Shown: positions 33,090 to 61,861 of the stretch, in pieces
Layout of the letters: every line of letters begins with the position of its first letter
How positions within the stretch are numbered: the first letter of the stretch is position 1
Assembly (NCBI GenBank): GCA_021613335.1
Contig: JAJTWR010000166.1
Location: 1 to 64,000, forward strand
DNA: 64,000 nt
Direction: 5' to 3'
Source of the DNA: Whitmania pigra
Taxonomy: Eukaryota > Annelida > Clitellata > Hirudinida > Haemopidae
The notes under the pieces: model-generated
Told to the model about the DNA's origin: nothing
Seen by the model: the letters and a program-made list of their open reading frames with translations, nothing else
Database searches by the model: none
Translations under genes and position numbers: made by a program

Positions 33090-33690
33090 AATTCAACTTT
33101 ACAGTGTAAGGCTATTCGGTGCGATTCCGGAGACGAGGCTGTTGCGGCCCACATCAAGAATAAAACTCGTAATATGTACCCACAGTATCTTATACGGGAC
33201 GAAATTCGTCATCCTACAAGGCTAAACCACTGAGGAACTTTCTCTGGGAACTGACAAACAAAAATTAGCTGCTCTGAAGTAACCTCATGTAATAGAATTG
33301 TTTACTATTTTGTGTGATTTAGGATTACGTTACATGTTTAGCGAATGATTAAATTATTTAGTAAGGCATCGTTAATATTCCACACGTAATTCAATTTTTA
33401 AAATAATCATTTATTCATTTATAATTGTCACACAAAGTAGCAGCACGTCTGAAAATAAGATTTAAAAATGGGTTCTAATGAATTTGAAGTTAGGTTTAAA
33501 AAAAGAATATTTAAATAGGATAGAGACATAAGAGATTGATATATGACTAATCACGAAAATAATCTCGGTGAAATAAATTAAATCATAAATCAAACTAGGT
33601 GGAATCAATTGAATCATAAATCAAACAAGTTAATAAAAACCGAGACAACAAAATGTAAGTTGATAACAAGATCGTCTGTTGAAGTTTCCA
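33090..33690. other. No gene recognised
   Basis: A short plus-strand reading at 33027-33233 crosses the hAT boundary and is not a credible gene. The rest is AT-rich with no identified repeat. Confidence 0.5.
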
Positions 33691-33692
33691 AG

Positions 33693-34012
33693 TTACTTAT
33701 TCGGTCCTGGAAGTGGTTTAACTGGAGGTATTACTTTGGGTGGAACTGGTGTTGCTTGAGGTGGAATTGGTGTTACCTGAGGTGGAATTGGTGTTGCTTG
33801 AGGTGGAATTGGTGTTACCTGAGGTGGAACTGGTGTCACCTGAGTTGGAACTGGTTTTGCCTGAGTTGGAACTGGTTTTACCTGAGTTGGAACTGTTTTT
33901 ACCTGAGTTGGAACGGGTTTTACTTGATGTGAAACTGATATTTCAGGAGCGGTCATTTTCCGTTGTGGAATGTCCTTTAGATGAATGCTTGGCTTAGCTG
34001 GCCGAATTCGTT
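33693..34012 (-). CDS. Proline-rich tail exon candidate with 7-residue repeats
   Basis: After a CTGTAAGCAG acceptor-like site the frame reads KRIRPAKPSIHLKDIPQRK and then about nine 7-residue units of the type (K/T)PVPTQV / TPIPPQV, ending LPGPNK and a stop. The units correspond to a 21-bp minisatellite (about 33735-33925). It lies just downstream of the locus D transmembrane exon and looks like a cytoplasmic PxxP tail. The phases do not join cleanly: the TM exon reaches its own stop at 34090 and a donor there (CAA|GTTTTA) is phase 0, whereas this exon needs phase 2. It could be an alternative last exon or a chance ORF on a minisatellite. Confidence 0.4.
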
Positions 34013-34089
34013 TTGAGCTGCTTACAGAAATAATAATTAATTAATTAAATTATATAAATTATGACGGATTATTTGATTTTTTGAGGCTT

Positions 34090-50000
<15,911 letters not shown>

Positions 50001-50351
50001 TATATAAAGTCTTGTGCTGTCTGTAAGTTTACCTATTCAGATATCATGAAAATGTTGATGGTTAATGCATTGTTATATTTATATGATATATGTTCGCGAC
50101 AAATCAATTCGATGCGTTATTGAGAAATTTATAAGTAAAACATTTTCCCCAGTTCTAATTAAATTACAAATAATCAAAAAGGTTTTAATCTCCTGTAGTT
50201 TTCCATGAATTACTAATTATTTCCATCATTACTATTTATAAAGTCTTCCATGTTATCAATATTATAATAAAACAGCAAAATAATAATAAAAAAATATTAG
50301 CAACAACGACGACGACGACAACGGCAAGAACAACAACAACATTAACAACAA

Positions 50352-50525
50352 TGATAACAATAATAACAATAATAACAATAATAACAATAATAACAATAAT
50401 AACAATAATAACAATAATAACAATAATAACAATAATAACAATAATAACAATAATAACAATAATAACAATAATAACAATAATAACAATAATAACAATAATA
50501 ACAATAATAACAATAATAACAATAA
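50352..50525. repeat. (CAATAATAA)n nonamer microsatellite, short allele
   Basis: About 19 nonamer units, against about 58 in the other duplication copy (123-648). Confidence 0.95.
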
Positions 50526-52054
50526 CCATACTAATCTTAATAACAACATATAGATTTTGTAAACAACAAAAATAAGCAAACAAATGAAATAAACAACCTA
50601 AAAAAGTCATTACTGTTTGATCCCCGCAATAGTTTTGAAACACAGTGCAACTTGTCACGTGAACTTAGCACAATTTAATTCATGCTGCTGCTTAATTAAT
50701 AACACTCAATGCATTCGATCTTTTCGATAAAATTAAGTAAATGCTTTTAAATTAAATTCCGAAACCGATTCGCAAGACGTTGTTTACGTTTTCACGATGT
50801 TTTGGAAATAAGCTGAATCGATTTTGAAATTTCTGCTCACATTTTTAAAATAAAAAAATACTGATATCAAATAAAAATTACTATTTATTTATAGTGGTTT
50901 ACGAATTTATTGAATCAAACAAACACTTCTACTTCATAAATATTGAATAACAAATACATTTATCTGAAAGGGCATTTGTTTAACTGAGTTAGATCCTTGA
51001 TAGATGAAGGTAGAGGAGTAAAGTCTTGGGCCATAACATTGGATTGAGAATAATTATTAAAATAACTTGGAAAAAGACGGACTACATTTATGTGTATTAC
51101 GTAGAAAGTATGAAGGATTGTTGTAGTTATTGCTTGATATGAAATAAAAACAGAGAATATTTTGGAAAAAGAATTGAAATAATATGAAAACATGAAAAGA
51201 GCAATTTGTATATTACGAATTTGTGATATATTTAACAGACTATTGTTAGATAAGACAGAAGCAATTGATGAGCTTAAAAGTTAATAAAATGGAATAAACC
51301 ATTAACTCGGAAAGTTTTCAACAAAGTTTATTGAGTAACAAAGCGAATTAAACTGAATATCCGAACTGAGTGTATTTGTATGGATCCAAGGAAATCATGG
51401 GATTTTGGGATCTGGTATGGGAATGCTGTAACTTGGCATTTATAAGAGGTCACAGACATCTGACTATGCGTATCTCGATTACTAAAGTCCATGCTTATAT
51501 TTTGACATTTATGAGGTTGTGTTTTGATAGAAATGCTAGAAACATACTATTAATACTTTTGTCCAAGGCTCGACAAACTTGTGCTATTAAGTGATATTTC
51601 GTTAAATGAGATGCTAGTCGGGTCCAGTTTAAGGTATGAAAAATATAAGCTAATTACATTTATGAACAATCTTTGAGTATTTCAGGAATAGGTCAATTAA
51701 TCGAATATCATTTCTAAAATAAACTTTATGTATATATATGATAATGTATATAATTTATGATAATGATTTTATAAAATAGCAACTGCAAATTTTTTTTGGT
51801 TTTAAATTATTTAAATGTACATTTTGAGAAATTTGGAGCTAAATATTTAGCCAGAAATTATTATCGGTTTTGTTATATTCTAAGAATTTATTGTAAGACA
51901 ATATAAAATACTATTTTACTTCCATGATAACAAGGTTTTAATTGTTACAGTGATATATGCAAGTAATTGTCCTCTAAAAGGCTCTTTGTACTTAGTCTTA
52001 TCTCCAGATTGAAAACAACCTATACAATGTGGCAGCGGAAGATTTACTGTAAAA
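50478..52054. repeat. Segmental duplication copy B, block 1
   Basis: Near-identical to 591-2166. Only scattered single-base differences and short indels were seen. No gene recognised except the WSC half-exon relic at its right edge. Confidence 0.93.
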
Positions 52055-52810
52055 TCACCAACCCAATCATCGCAGAGCACTTTGCCACAGGCAACTCACC
52101 AATTTAATTTGAAAGTTAATTTGGAAGAGACATATTTCCGATTTAACTATTTTTGATTTATTTATTTTTTTTAGCGATATAAGCATAAGCGTCAATGGCG
52201 CTCAACCATTTTGTATAACGCCGCATCCCTGGGGAGCATTGTGGCAATGCAAGCTAAATGAAACACGACATAAGCACTTCTAGGCTAGAAGTTATAGCTC
52301 AGAGTGTTGCAAATGTTACAAGCCAATGGGATAGCGAATGAATATATTAGTTTAGAATTAAAATGTAAAAAATATAAAACTATTATAAACATTTATATAG
52401 TTATAGTTAAAATAATTTAGACTACTAAAAGTGCACTTAATTTAGTGATTACTTTGTTTTACAGTTTGATCAAGACAATCAGGAGGCGACTATTAACAAC
52501 GAAAATAAAATTGTAAAATAATTAATACTAGCATCATCCGCACAGAATAAACTTTTACCCAAATCCTCATTCTCGCAGAAATTTCCAAGTGCTTGCAATG
52601 CCACGTTTATTGTATCAGCCTGTTTGAAATTACATAAATAACAATTACAACGTTTTATAACAAAATTTGGATGGATGGACAGCGTTTGCTTTTTTTATAA
52701 ATTAGCTACTATTGATTATTTGTATTATTATTGTTTTTGAGATCTTAAACTGCGCAAGGGACAAAGCAATATTCACCTTTAAGTTTTCTCGCAAAAAAAA
52801 TCAACGTACC
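51920..52810 (-). pseudogene. Decayed paralogue: signal, F5/8 and WSC exon relics
   Basis: 52770-52810 resembles the locus D start exon but has a stop. 52510-52620 reads ADTINVALQALGNFCENED, a first F5/8 exon that loses similarity midway. 52055-52105 (CATCGCAGAGCA...CCACAGGCAACTCACCAA) is a piece of WSC1b like 37018-37070 joined directly to the frameshifted WSC2a relic 51920-52046. Introns and intervening exons are lost. Confidence 0.6.
52180..52285 (-). mobile_element. SINE-A-like relic
   Basis: AAGCGTCAATGGCGCTCAACC followed by a degenerate GTATAACGCCGC... and GAAACACGACATAAGCAC. Diverged copy of the 48349-48533 SINE. Confidence 0.45.
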
Positions 52811-52819
52811 ATTTTCTTA

Positions 52820-54038
52820 AAACTTGTTCTGTTCTGTAAGTAATTATATAATATATAATATATAATAATATGCAATTCCACATTTTCCTCATTTACATGT
52901 CATGAATGATGCTCTCTACATTTAATACAATTATATGATGCGTTCTTGATTATTCAATTTTATGTATTATTATTAAAATTACAAGTATCAGAAAGGTTTT
53001 AAGTTCCTATATGTAAACACCAAATAGAAGCAAACAAATAAAATAAAGAACCTAAAATTGTTTGAAGTGTCATTATTGCTCAATCTTCACAATGATTTTG
53101 ATACACAGCATAACTTGTCATGCGAGGTTAGCGCAATTTAATTCATCTTGCTGCTTAATAATTAACACTCAATGCATTAGGTCTGTTTTATAAATTTATA
53201 AAAGTGTTTTTAAAATCAGAAACCGTTTCGCTTACTGAATGCGGCGCTAAACAAATGGTTGTGCGCCCCTGAAGCTTACGCTCATGACGCTGTACAAATA
53301 AACTTATTATTATTACTATTAATATTAACATAAACAAGCCCCCAAAAGGTTTATCAATCACTCAATTACGACGGCTGCTCAAAGACCGGTCCAGCTGATT
53401 AAACGCTCGATAGCTTAACTACCGAATTAACTGGTTCAACTGTCGTTGCCTGCTTTTCTTTTGCGTGCATTTCTTGTCGACTTTGCGTATTCGAAACATG
53501 TGCTGGATGCACGCGCTTTTCTTCGAGCTAAATAGAGAATTTTCAAATGCTGAACAGGTAGTTTTTTATTTAGTTTGCACAGGAGGCGTGTAAACTTATA
53601 AGTTTTGGCTTCCCTCGATTCGAATCTGAACATTGCTGTTAAATATGACCACGGGTGTTCTTTATCGCTCCCTTTTATCTTCGCTATCCGTGTTCAAATT
53701 GGCTTCTTCTGAAGATTCCACATTTAAAAGTCTTAATATAAATATATATATATTTGATTTAATCATTTTAATTTATTTGGATTTAAACATGCCTTCATAT
53801 ATATATAGTTTATATATATATATATATATCTAAAATAAAATATAAAAATATATTTAAAAAATATAAAATATAAAATATATATATAAATAAAACTTCGATA
53901 TTGCAGTCCCACAAACTGCAATTTAAGGAAAACGACCAGCAACAACTAACAAACAGAAAAACGACTAAAGAATAGGTTCTACAAATATTACTTTGTTACA
54001 AGTAAAATTTACTTTAAAAGTACTTAGGTACAGTATTT
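52820..54038. other. No gene recognised
   Basis: AT-rich sequence with a (TA)n run near 53800-53885, and a LINE-A-type tail piece (GCGCCCCTGAAGCTTACGCT ... AATAAACTTATTATTATT) at about 53255-53330. Confidence 0.5.
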
Positions 54039-54313
54039 GTTACTGCACAATAGTGGATATTTCTGCTCAGATTTATTAATTGATAAATTAATTGATAACA
54101 ATAAATTCATTTTATTGGATAAATTGCTTGGGTATAAAAGCACTTCCTCATCGGAATAAGAAATAGACAATACTTGGAATATTTACGGACTTCGAATCTT
54201 TGTGAAGTTAACGAATGACAAAGTTAACTAAAACTTAATAAAACTTAATATAAAGTTAAAGTTTAATATTTAAAAAAATTAGAAAAAACAAAATCAACTC
54301 AAGCAATTCGATG
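54039..54313. repeat. Segmental duplication copy B, block 2
   Basis: Matches 2612-2884. Copy B continues into about 2.96 kb absent from copy A. Confidence 0.85.
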
Positions 54314-54887
54314 GTGCATTTTTTTTTCTAAAATCGTTGCCTGTAAAAGTTTACAACGGACGATTTTTATGTGTTGGTGACTTTCTAGGCCACCTAAAAG
54401 AGATCTTTTAAATCGATTGCATCTCATCATTTTATGAGAGTGTTATTTAATTTATTCAATACTCTGCATAGTGGAGATTCTGGAAATTAATTAAAATACA
54501 TTTTTCAAATTTTATTTGCGGCTTTAATTACGGATTTGTAATTTAAATAAAGAAAATGCTAGGAGCGTAACGTTATAGCAATAATATTAAAATTAAAATA
54601 AAAATTATCATAATCAAGTTGATGCAATAGCCATTTGTTTCACACTCATACACAGCATTAAATTAATGTCATTTATCTCTGCATTTTTTAGTCTTTTCAA
54701 TCTTTTGGCGTCCTCGTAATTAATGAACGTTCTGAGAGTTCCTACGATGATGTCGATTCTCCTTCAGACTTGCCGCTCAAACTCAATGAAAAATGAATCA
54801 AATAAATAAATAAAAGAACCATCGATTGTATTTGGATTGCCATTTCCTAATTAGTTAACAATTTCTAACAAGTATTTATTAACTAAT

Positions 54888-54997
54888 TTATAATAAAATA
54901 ACCAACCAACAAGCCAAAAGCAAGCATAACAGCAAGGGACTGGTAAATAAGATGTAAATTTTGAACATATCCAATAATTTCAGGAAGTCTTTATTAA
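54888..54997 (-). CDS. Locus B last exon, transmembrane segment and stop
   Basis: After TTTTCCAG it reads NKDFLKLLDMFK, then IYILFTSPLLLCLLLACWLV and ILL, TAA. The protein ends at the membrane face. Confidence 0.65.
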
Positions 54998-56767
54998 CTG
55001 GAAAATAATCCAATATTCGATTTAAAAAATTATTAAATGTATTAACTGTTAACAACAATACAAATAGAATATCTTCGAAAGTTCAGTTTAATTAAATTTC
55101 TTCTTAAATAAAGGCATTTGAATTTCACATCGGAACCCATTTTGTATTAAAAGTTAACAATTTAATGATTAAATGGAGGCAACACTCCAGAATTTGCATC
55201 GATAGGTTATCACAAGGATTCTAACAAACGGAAAACCCCGACCCTTGTACGAGCTGCTTTAACTGCTGACACGATAAACGTTAGAGAAAATTCATGTTGA
55301 ACAATCAGTATTTATTCAGAAGCCTTTTGTTCTTCCAAAATAACCTTTTAATACGTCACTCCTCCTGGACGGAAACCTAATGGGGACGAGATTATTGGGG
55401 CATCGAAAAATGACAAACCTCCAATTCAGGCATCGGTATTTATTAGCTATATGCATGTTATTCCATGTGTATTCGTTTACACAAAGTTGCTTGTAACAAA
55501 TTTTTAAAATGTCCCCAAAAATGTGGTATTTAAAAAACATCACAATGAATATAGAATTTTGGAGCTTATTTCATAAATAAATGGCAGTATTTTTGCTGGA
55601 CCATACTGACGTCTAAAATGTTTTTAGCGTGTAAAAGCAGTTCAAAAAAGAAAACTCCACATTCTGTCCTGATTACTCTTTCACAATGTTTCCCCTTCGC
55701 GGCCCAGACCAATATCTGTCTCCCTCTACTTATCAATGCACGATTGTTCGAGACCTTAGCTGGGATTCTATTTTATTTTTAAAATATTATATTTCAAAAA
55801 CAACAATTTGATTTACATATATTGTTGTCCTCCGTTTTGCCCTCGCTGAAATCTGCAAGGATAAAACAGTTAAAGTAATTACTTCAAATATTATACTCCT
55901 TCATGCAGCCAGTTATTAACCGTTTATAAAGTCGGAGACAAACTGAAATTATAGCACTTAGGACAAGAAACTAAGTAAAGCAACATTTAACAAAAATACT
56001 CATAATACCTAATTCGAAGCAATATTCGCCGGTATAATCCTGCTCACATTTCCCGCCACACGATCCGTACATATCAAATTCTCTGTTCTTACACCGGAAA
56101 AATTCCGAGCATGAAATGTGATTTCTGCTGTGTTTGCAGGCTATTAGAAAAAATTGACATCCATAAGACTTCTGCAATCCTAGTTTTTTAAGAAGGATAA
56201 AAACAGAGGGTAACTGTAGTAAGTGGCTGCGTGATCAGCTGTCCCACACAAATCTTGGTACTCAGCACCCGAACATGAACCACCGCAATGAAAAGATTTT
56301 TCATAATTTTCATCTTGGGGCTTTACATCTGTGCATAAGCACTGGTCATAGTTCTTTAAAAGTTAGTTAACAAATATCTATTAATTCATTATATAGTTTT
56401 TTAATAAAGGCCTATTACTTATTTAAAACGATAAAATTGCCTGCAAGGTGGCAATTGAGAAATTGTCACAATGTCGAAGGCATTTCATCACCGTCATCGA
56501 ACCTCTGACTGTTGATGTGGGACTCACCGAACTGTAACACCCGCCAAAATATGGCAGCGGGATTGTAACTATATTGGACAAGGTATTTAATTGCCTTAAA
56601 ATTTTAAAATTTACTCTAATATGTTACTAGTAATAGATTGTTAGAATAGAAAGTAAATATAAAAATGTTATGGTAATTAACAATATATGCAGGCTTATTT
56701 TAGAGAACGAAAATAAATCATTAAGCCGGATTGATCGTATTGAATGTTATCATTATCATCACCATTG

Positions 56768-56811
<44 letters not shown>

Positions 56812-56843
56812 TATTATTATTAATTATTATTATTATTATTATG

Positions 56844-56874
<31 letters not shown>

Positions 56875-56986
56875 GTTATTATTATTATTATTATTATTAT
56901 TTTATTATTATATTATTATTATTATTAGGATTATTAGGATTATTATTATTATTCTTCTTATTATTATTATTATTATTATTATTATG

Positions 56987-57024
<38 letters not shown>

Positions 57025-57052
57025 ATTATTATTATTATTCTTATTATTATTA

Positions 57053-57105
<53 letters not shown>

Positions 57106-58511
57106 TTATTATTATTAATTATTATTATTATTATTATTATATTATTCTTATTCTTATTATATTATTATTATTATTATACTATTGTTATTTATTGTTATTT
57201 AGTTAGATAATTTTGTTATAATAAACAAATGTAATATTATTTATAATAAACAAATTAGTGTTAATATTTTCGAATGTATTTCACTAAGCACAATGAAATT
57301 TTTTCATTTATTATTTTCAAATTCGTCTACTGACAAGAAAATTGCAAATGTCAAACGCTCATCCATTGAAGTATAAAGTGTCTACCTACGTATACGGAAA
57401 ATGCTTCTTTACTTCCACAGTATTTGACGCCATCTTTGCAGTGAACATTACATTCCTTCACAGGCAATGACTCATTTGCAGATAAATCATTTGCACAGGC
57501 ACATTGTCTTCTATCCTATAAGTTTTTTTTTTAATTTCTAAATGAGACATTAAATTGGAATAGCTCTTTTGTTTGTTCGTTTTCTGTGCAAAACACGGAC
57601 GCATTACCTTCACTCCAGCAAATATGTATCCACCCTTTCTGCACTTTTGATGACAATTTTCCCAACCTATAGGTTCGGGATTACTGCTAAACGTCTTGAA
57701 ACATCCTCGATAACTGAGAATGTGAGGTACAAATGGTAGTCCTGAAGCTAAATCAGATAAAATCTGATAAAATCAGACTAAAATAGGTTTTGAAAAATAT
57801 GTCAGAGGAATCAATTGAACGAACAAGACCAAGCCAAGGAAGCTTTACCAAGTGTAAAGACCTCAATTTCGGTTATGAATAATCCATCATTATGAGTAGA
57901 GCTGATTGTGACTTCTGAAAACAAATTGTGATTGGGTCTGCAATTCACTCGTAAACTTTCACCAGGTGCTGTGACCTTGGACGCGTATTCTGCGCAAAAG
58001 GTGGATGCGCCCAATGTTACCCCGAAGGATGTTAGTTGGTTTACGGAAGTTCCTGAATCATTTGGAGCACTTTTAATTGTTTTTAGAGGTCCGAATAGGA
58101 ACTTTACATAAACTCTTATTCCTCACCTTCGCCGCTGTGAACTACGACGTATTGCACGCTGTATTTATCAACCAGGTTAACTGTGACGAGGGCGACATGT
58201 GGACATTTTTGCCTCATTTCTAAAGTTTTGTCGACACTCAGATCACCATCAAACAAAGGAGCAATATTTTGTTTTATGGAGCAGTAGATACCATCTTTAT
58301 TCAAAGCCACATTTGTGACTGCCTCTAGCAAACATGCAATAAAATAAGAGATTGCTTCAGTTTAAAGTACAAATATAATTTAAGAAGAAATGCAGAATAT
58401 TTCCAAAATTGGGTTTAATCTGTCTGTTTGACAAACCTCACCTGCGTACCAAACTAAAATCTTAGATAAATGGATCACTACGAAAGCCTTGCATAAATAT
58501 CTTCCTCGCAT
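54888..58511 (-). CDS. Locus B: complete F5/8 - WSC - WSC - EGF - TM surface protein gene (416 aa)
   Basis: Nine exons: 58442-58511 signal; 58127-58324 and 57849-58052 F5/8-like; 57608-57747 and 57386-57515 WSC1; 56441-56568 and 56215-56353 WSC2; 56009-56140 EGF; 54888-54997 TM and TAA. They sum to 1251 bases with no internal stop: residues 1-23 signal peptide, 24-157 F5/8-like, 158-247 WSC1, 248-336 WSC2, 337-380 EGF, 381-416 TM plus end. All outer introns are phase 1, both intra-WSC introns phase 0. One intron (after 56441) would use a GC donor (CAG|GCAATT); the rest are GT. Predicted type I plasma membrane protein with essentially no cytoplasmic domain, so it would act by binding or through partners. 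F5/8 and WSC domains are known carbohydrate-binding folds; the ligand here is unknown. Confidence 0.78.
56009..56140 (-). CDS. Locus B EGF-like exon
   Basis: A 132-bp phase 1-1 exon from CTAATAG to TTAG|GTATTA: CKHSRNHISCSEFFRC, FDMYGSCGGKC and YTGEYCFELG. Six cysteines in EGF-like order. Confidence 0.74.
   Translation of the reverse strand, partial: PANTAEITFHARNFSGVRTENLICTDRVAGNVSRIIPANIASN
56215..56568 (-). CDS. Locus B WSC domain 2 (two exons, GC-AG intron)
   Basis: Exon 56441-56568 reads IPLPYFGGCYSSV and MKCLRHCDNFSIATLQ before CAG|GCAATT. Exon 56215-56353 (139 bp, as in locus C) reads QCLCTDV, CGGSCSGAEYQDLCG and ATYYS. The cysteine spacing in the second half is looser than in WSC1. 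Confidence 0.7.
56768..57180. repeat. (ATT)n microsatellite, about 410 bp
   Basis: Imperfect ATT repeats with many one-base slips, in the intron between locus B WSC1 and WSC2. Confidence 0.95.
57386..57747 (-). CDS. Locus B WSC domain 1 (two exons)
   Basis: 57608-57747 and 57386-57515 are practically identical to locus A (YRGCFKTF, WENCHQKC, QCACAND, ECNVHC, CGSKEAFSVYV). Confidence 0.78.
57849..58324 (-). CDS. Locus B F5/8 type C-like domain (two exons)
   Basis: 58127-58324 and 57849-58052 encode the same protein segment as locus A (EAVTNVALNKDG, LFDGDLS, YSVQYVVVHSG; FCAEY, ITEIEVFTLG). Synonymous or intronic differences only were noticed. Confidence 0.7.
58442..58511 (-). CDS. Locus B exon 1, signal peptide and start codon
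   Basis: ATG at 58511 gives MRGRYLCKAFVVIHLSKILV and a GCAG|GTGAGG donor, phase 1. Chosen as start because it is open, hydrophobic, ends in the phase required by exon 2 and is conserved in locus A. Confidence 0.66.
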
Positions 58512-58834
58512 GGTTTTATCATTTTTGGACTTTTCAATCAAATTTTGTCTATTTTTTTTTTAATTGATTGAGTCTTGTTTAAAAACGAGCGGTTATTTAC
58601 GAAAAATGTTTGTTTATATTTTGCTTATGACGATAAAGTACTACACAGAAAACCTTTGCTCTGAAGGCAAAACATTTCAAAATGATTTTCTGTTGCCCTC
58701 ACATGAAAGATGTTTTGTAAGCAATTTTTTTATTTAAAAATCTCGATAATATTGAATGAAATATTGCTAGGATTCATCATATTACGACACCTTTGTTTCT
58801 ATTCCTCAATATTTTCAATGGTTTTACTACAATA

Positions 58835-59236
58835 ATAATAATAATAATAATAATAATAGTTTATTTCTATGGCGCCTTATGCGTAGCGTCAGAGGCGCCT
58901 TGAGTCTTCAAGGAACTTTTTGAAGAGATGGGTCTTCAGCTGGCGCTTGAAGAGCTCGAGCGTGGGCTGAGACCGGATGATGGGGGCAGGCTATTCCAGG
59001 CGGCGGGCGAGGCATGAGAGAAGCCTCGGTTGACGATGGATGATTTGTGAACAGGTTGGTGGAGATGAATTATAGAAGATGAGCGGAGGTGATCGGGGAT
59101 GTGACGGTGGCGAATGAGATGATGGAGATAAGGGGGGTTGGATGTGGTTAATGTGCGATAAGTGAGTAGAGATATTTTGTAGATGATGCGAAGATGGATG
59201 GGTAGCCAGTGCAGTTGTGTCAGGGCCTCGGAGCTA
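58835..59236 (-). mobile_element. LINE-A 3' fragment inserted after duplication
   Basis: Encodes the LINE-A ORF2 end (EALTQLHWLPIHLRIIYKIS, RGFSHASPAAWNSLPP) and its 3' hairpin (GGCGCCTCTGACGCTACGC), then (ATT)n. Copy A has the uninterrupted site at about 4455-4465 (CTACAATCATTTAATAACG). Confidence 0.88.
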
Positions 59237-60003
59237 TAATTTAATAACGCATTGCCATCGTTACGTAACATCACAACACTGGGAATACGCTTGTTGATTA
59301 AATAGCAACACTTAAAATAATTTTTAAATAAAAATTTAATAATTAATGATGTTACCTAATTTAATTTTCTTCATAATTAAGGAAACGTGAGCAGAAAAAT
59401 ACGAGAAGAATTGTCATTTCTTTCACATTGTTTCGTTTTTATTTTTTCTTATAATTTTTTAATATTAAAATAAGATGGTTACTTTAAAAATGAAATTGCC
59501 AATTAAATCAATTTACAAATGCAAATATTTTCAAACAATCACAAAATGCCGGAACATTGTTTGTTCGCCGGTGTTTTGTTAATCCACTTTCAAATTATAA
59601 ATATTAAAATATATGGCTGACATTTTCAATGTCCCATTTTGCATTGTTTAAAATTTCTCGTGGTAAGAGTTTTTCATTCCGATGAAATCATTGCTCGTCA
59701 GCGTATTTACGATGTTTTTTCACAAAATCTGGCATCTTCTCCATCCTGGATGTTTTATTAGAACTATGATTTGTACGCTGGTTTATTATTAATTTAATTC
59801 ATTTATTTCAATTAATTTATCATCGCTGAAGTTACGCTATTTCATTTTGTTAAAATTCACGCATCGAATTGCTAGACTTCTGTTATTATCGAGTCGAACC
59901 AAATCTTTCATTGCAAAAAATAACTTTTTTTTGTTTTGTTTTAAGGTCACTTAAGCAAATTTTGATAAGTTTGATCGATTCATGAATTAGAGATGTGTTG
60001 TTG

Positions 60004-60775
<772 letters not shown>

Positions 60776-60956
60776 AATTTCAATAACTTATCGGCCTGAA
60801 CGTCATAAAATAATTTTTTAATGAAATAAACCAACCGTGAATTCAGATCATTAATTCGAATCGAAGTGATTTTCACTTTTTGACATTTGAAGTAGACTGC
60901 ACCTTCTTTGAGCAACTTTCAAGTGAAAAATGTTTGATTACGATTGTAATGATTAT

Positions 60957-61020
60957 TTATTTATTTATTTGTTTGTTTGTTTGTTTGTTTGTTGTTTGTT
61001 TGTTTGTTTTGTTTGTTTAT
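60957..61020. repeat. (GTTT)n tetranucleotide repeat
   Basis: TTTA units followed by GTTT units with two slips. The duplicate at about 5665-5690 has only a few units. Confidence 0.9.
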
Positions 61021-61140
61021 TAATTGTAAGTTAATCATTTTTTTTTAGCTTTTCGATTACTAAATTGACATAAGCTAGGGTCCTGACACATGATCAAAAA
61101 TATTTATATGAGTACTACATAATAAGTTATTACTAATAAC

Positions 61141-61651
61141 TCACCAGGTCAAAATGCAAACAATCAAGATAAAAACAATCGAGAACAATATGGGAAGTAA
61201 TCTTTTATGCTGATGCCAGAAATCAATCAGCCGCTTGTCTTTAATACATATCAAACCCCCGAAAAATGTCATTTGAAAATATTTAATTATTAAGTGAATA
61301 ATAAGACTAAGATTTTAAAATTAATATCGTCATTTGAAACATTAACGCATTCAAAATGCTAACATAATTCCATGCTCCATGTTGTTGAGACGTTGCTTAA
61401 TTCTGCCAGATATTTATTTTCTAAAAATATAAATGTGAATTTATTCATATCGACAAGTGTTTTTCGGTTTGCAAACTTTAATTCTACAAACGAAACGATA
61501 ACAATTTGCCAGTTACCTCGCTCCAAGCACATTTCACCAAAGTATCCACTTTCGCAAGATCCATTGCAATTTCCGTACATATCGTAAGTATTTGGAATCT
61601 CGCAATGAAAAATATCTGAACATTTTAAATGAATGGAAATTTTTTTACAGG
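61141..61651 (-). CDS. Locus G: EGF-like and transmembrane exons (rest outside or lost)
   Basis: 61517-61651 (EGF) and 61141-61238 (TM, TGA) duplicate the last two exons of locus C, with the same splice borders and only a few substitutions (for example a codon change in the residues before the membrane segment). No WSC or F5/8 exon is visible between 61652 and 64000, where a pogo element and SINE pieces lie, so the 5' part is beyond the window or deleted. Confidence 0.65.
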
Positions 61652-61861
61652 CTGCAAAAGTGAAAACGATAAAAAATAATGAATTATTTAAATTTTTAAG
61701 AAACTCAATTAATTATACAAAAAAGATATTTAACAAAGTGGTTACTTATGCATGAAATTTTTAGTTATTTGAACGGATTATTATTTCTTTTATTGAGTAA
61801 TAATAATAATGTTGGGATGATTGCAAAATTATATATTTGTCTCAAAGCAATGTAATTACCG

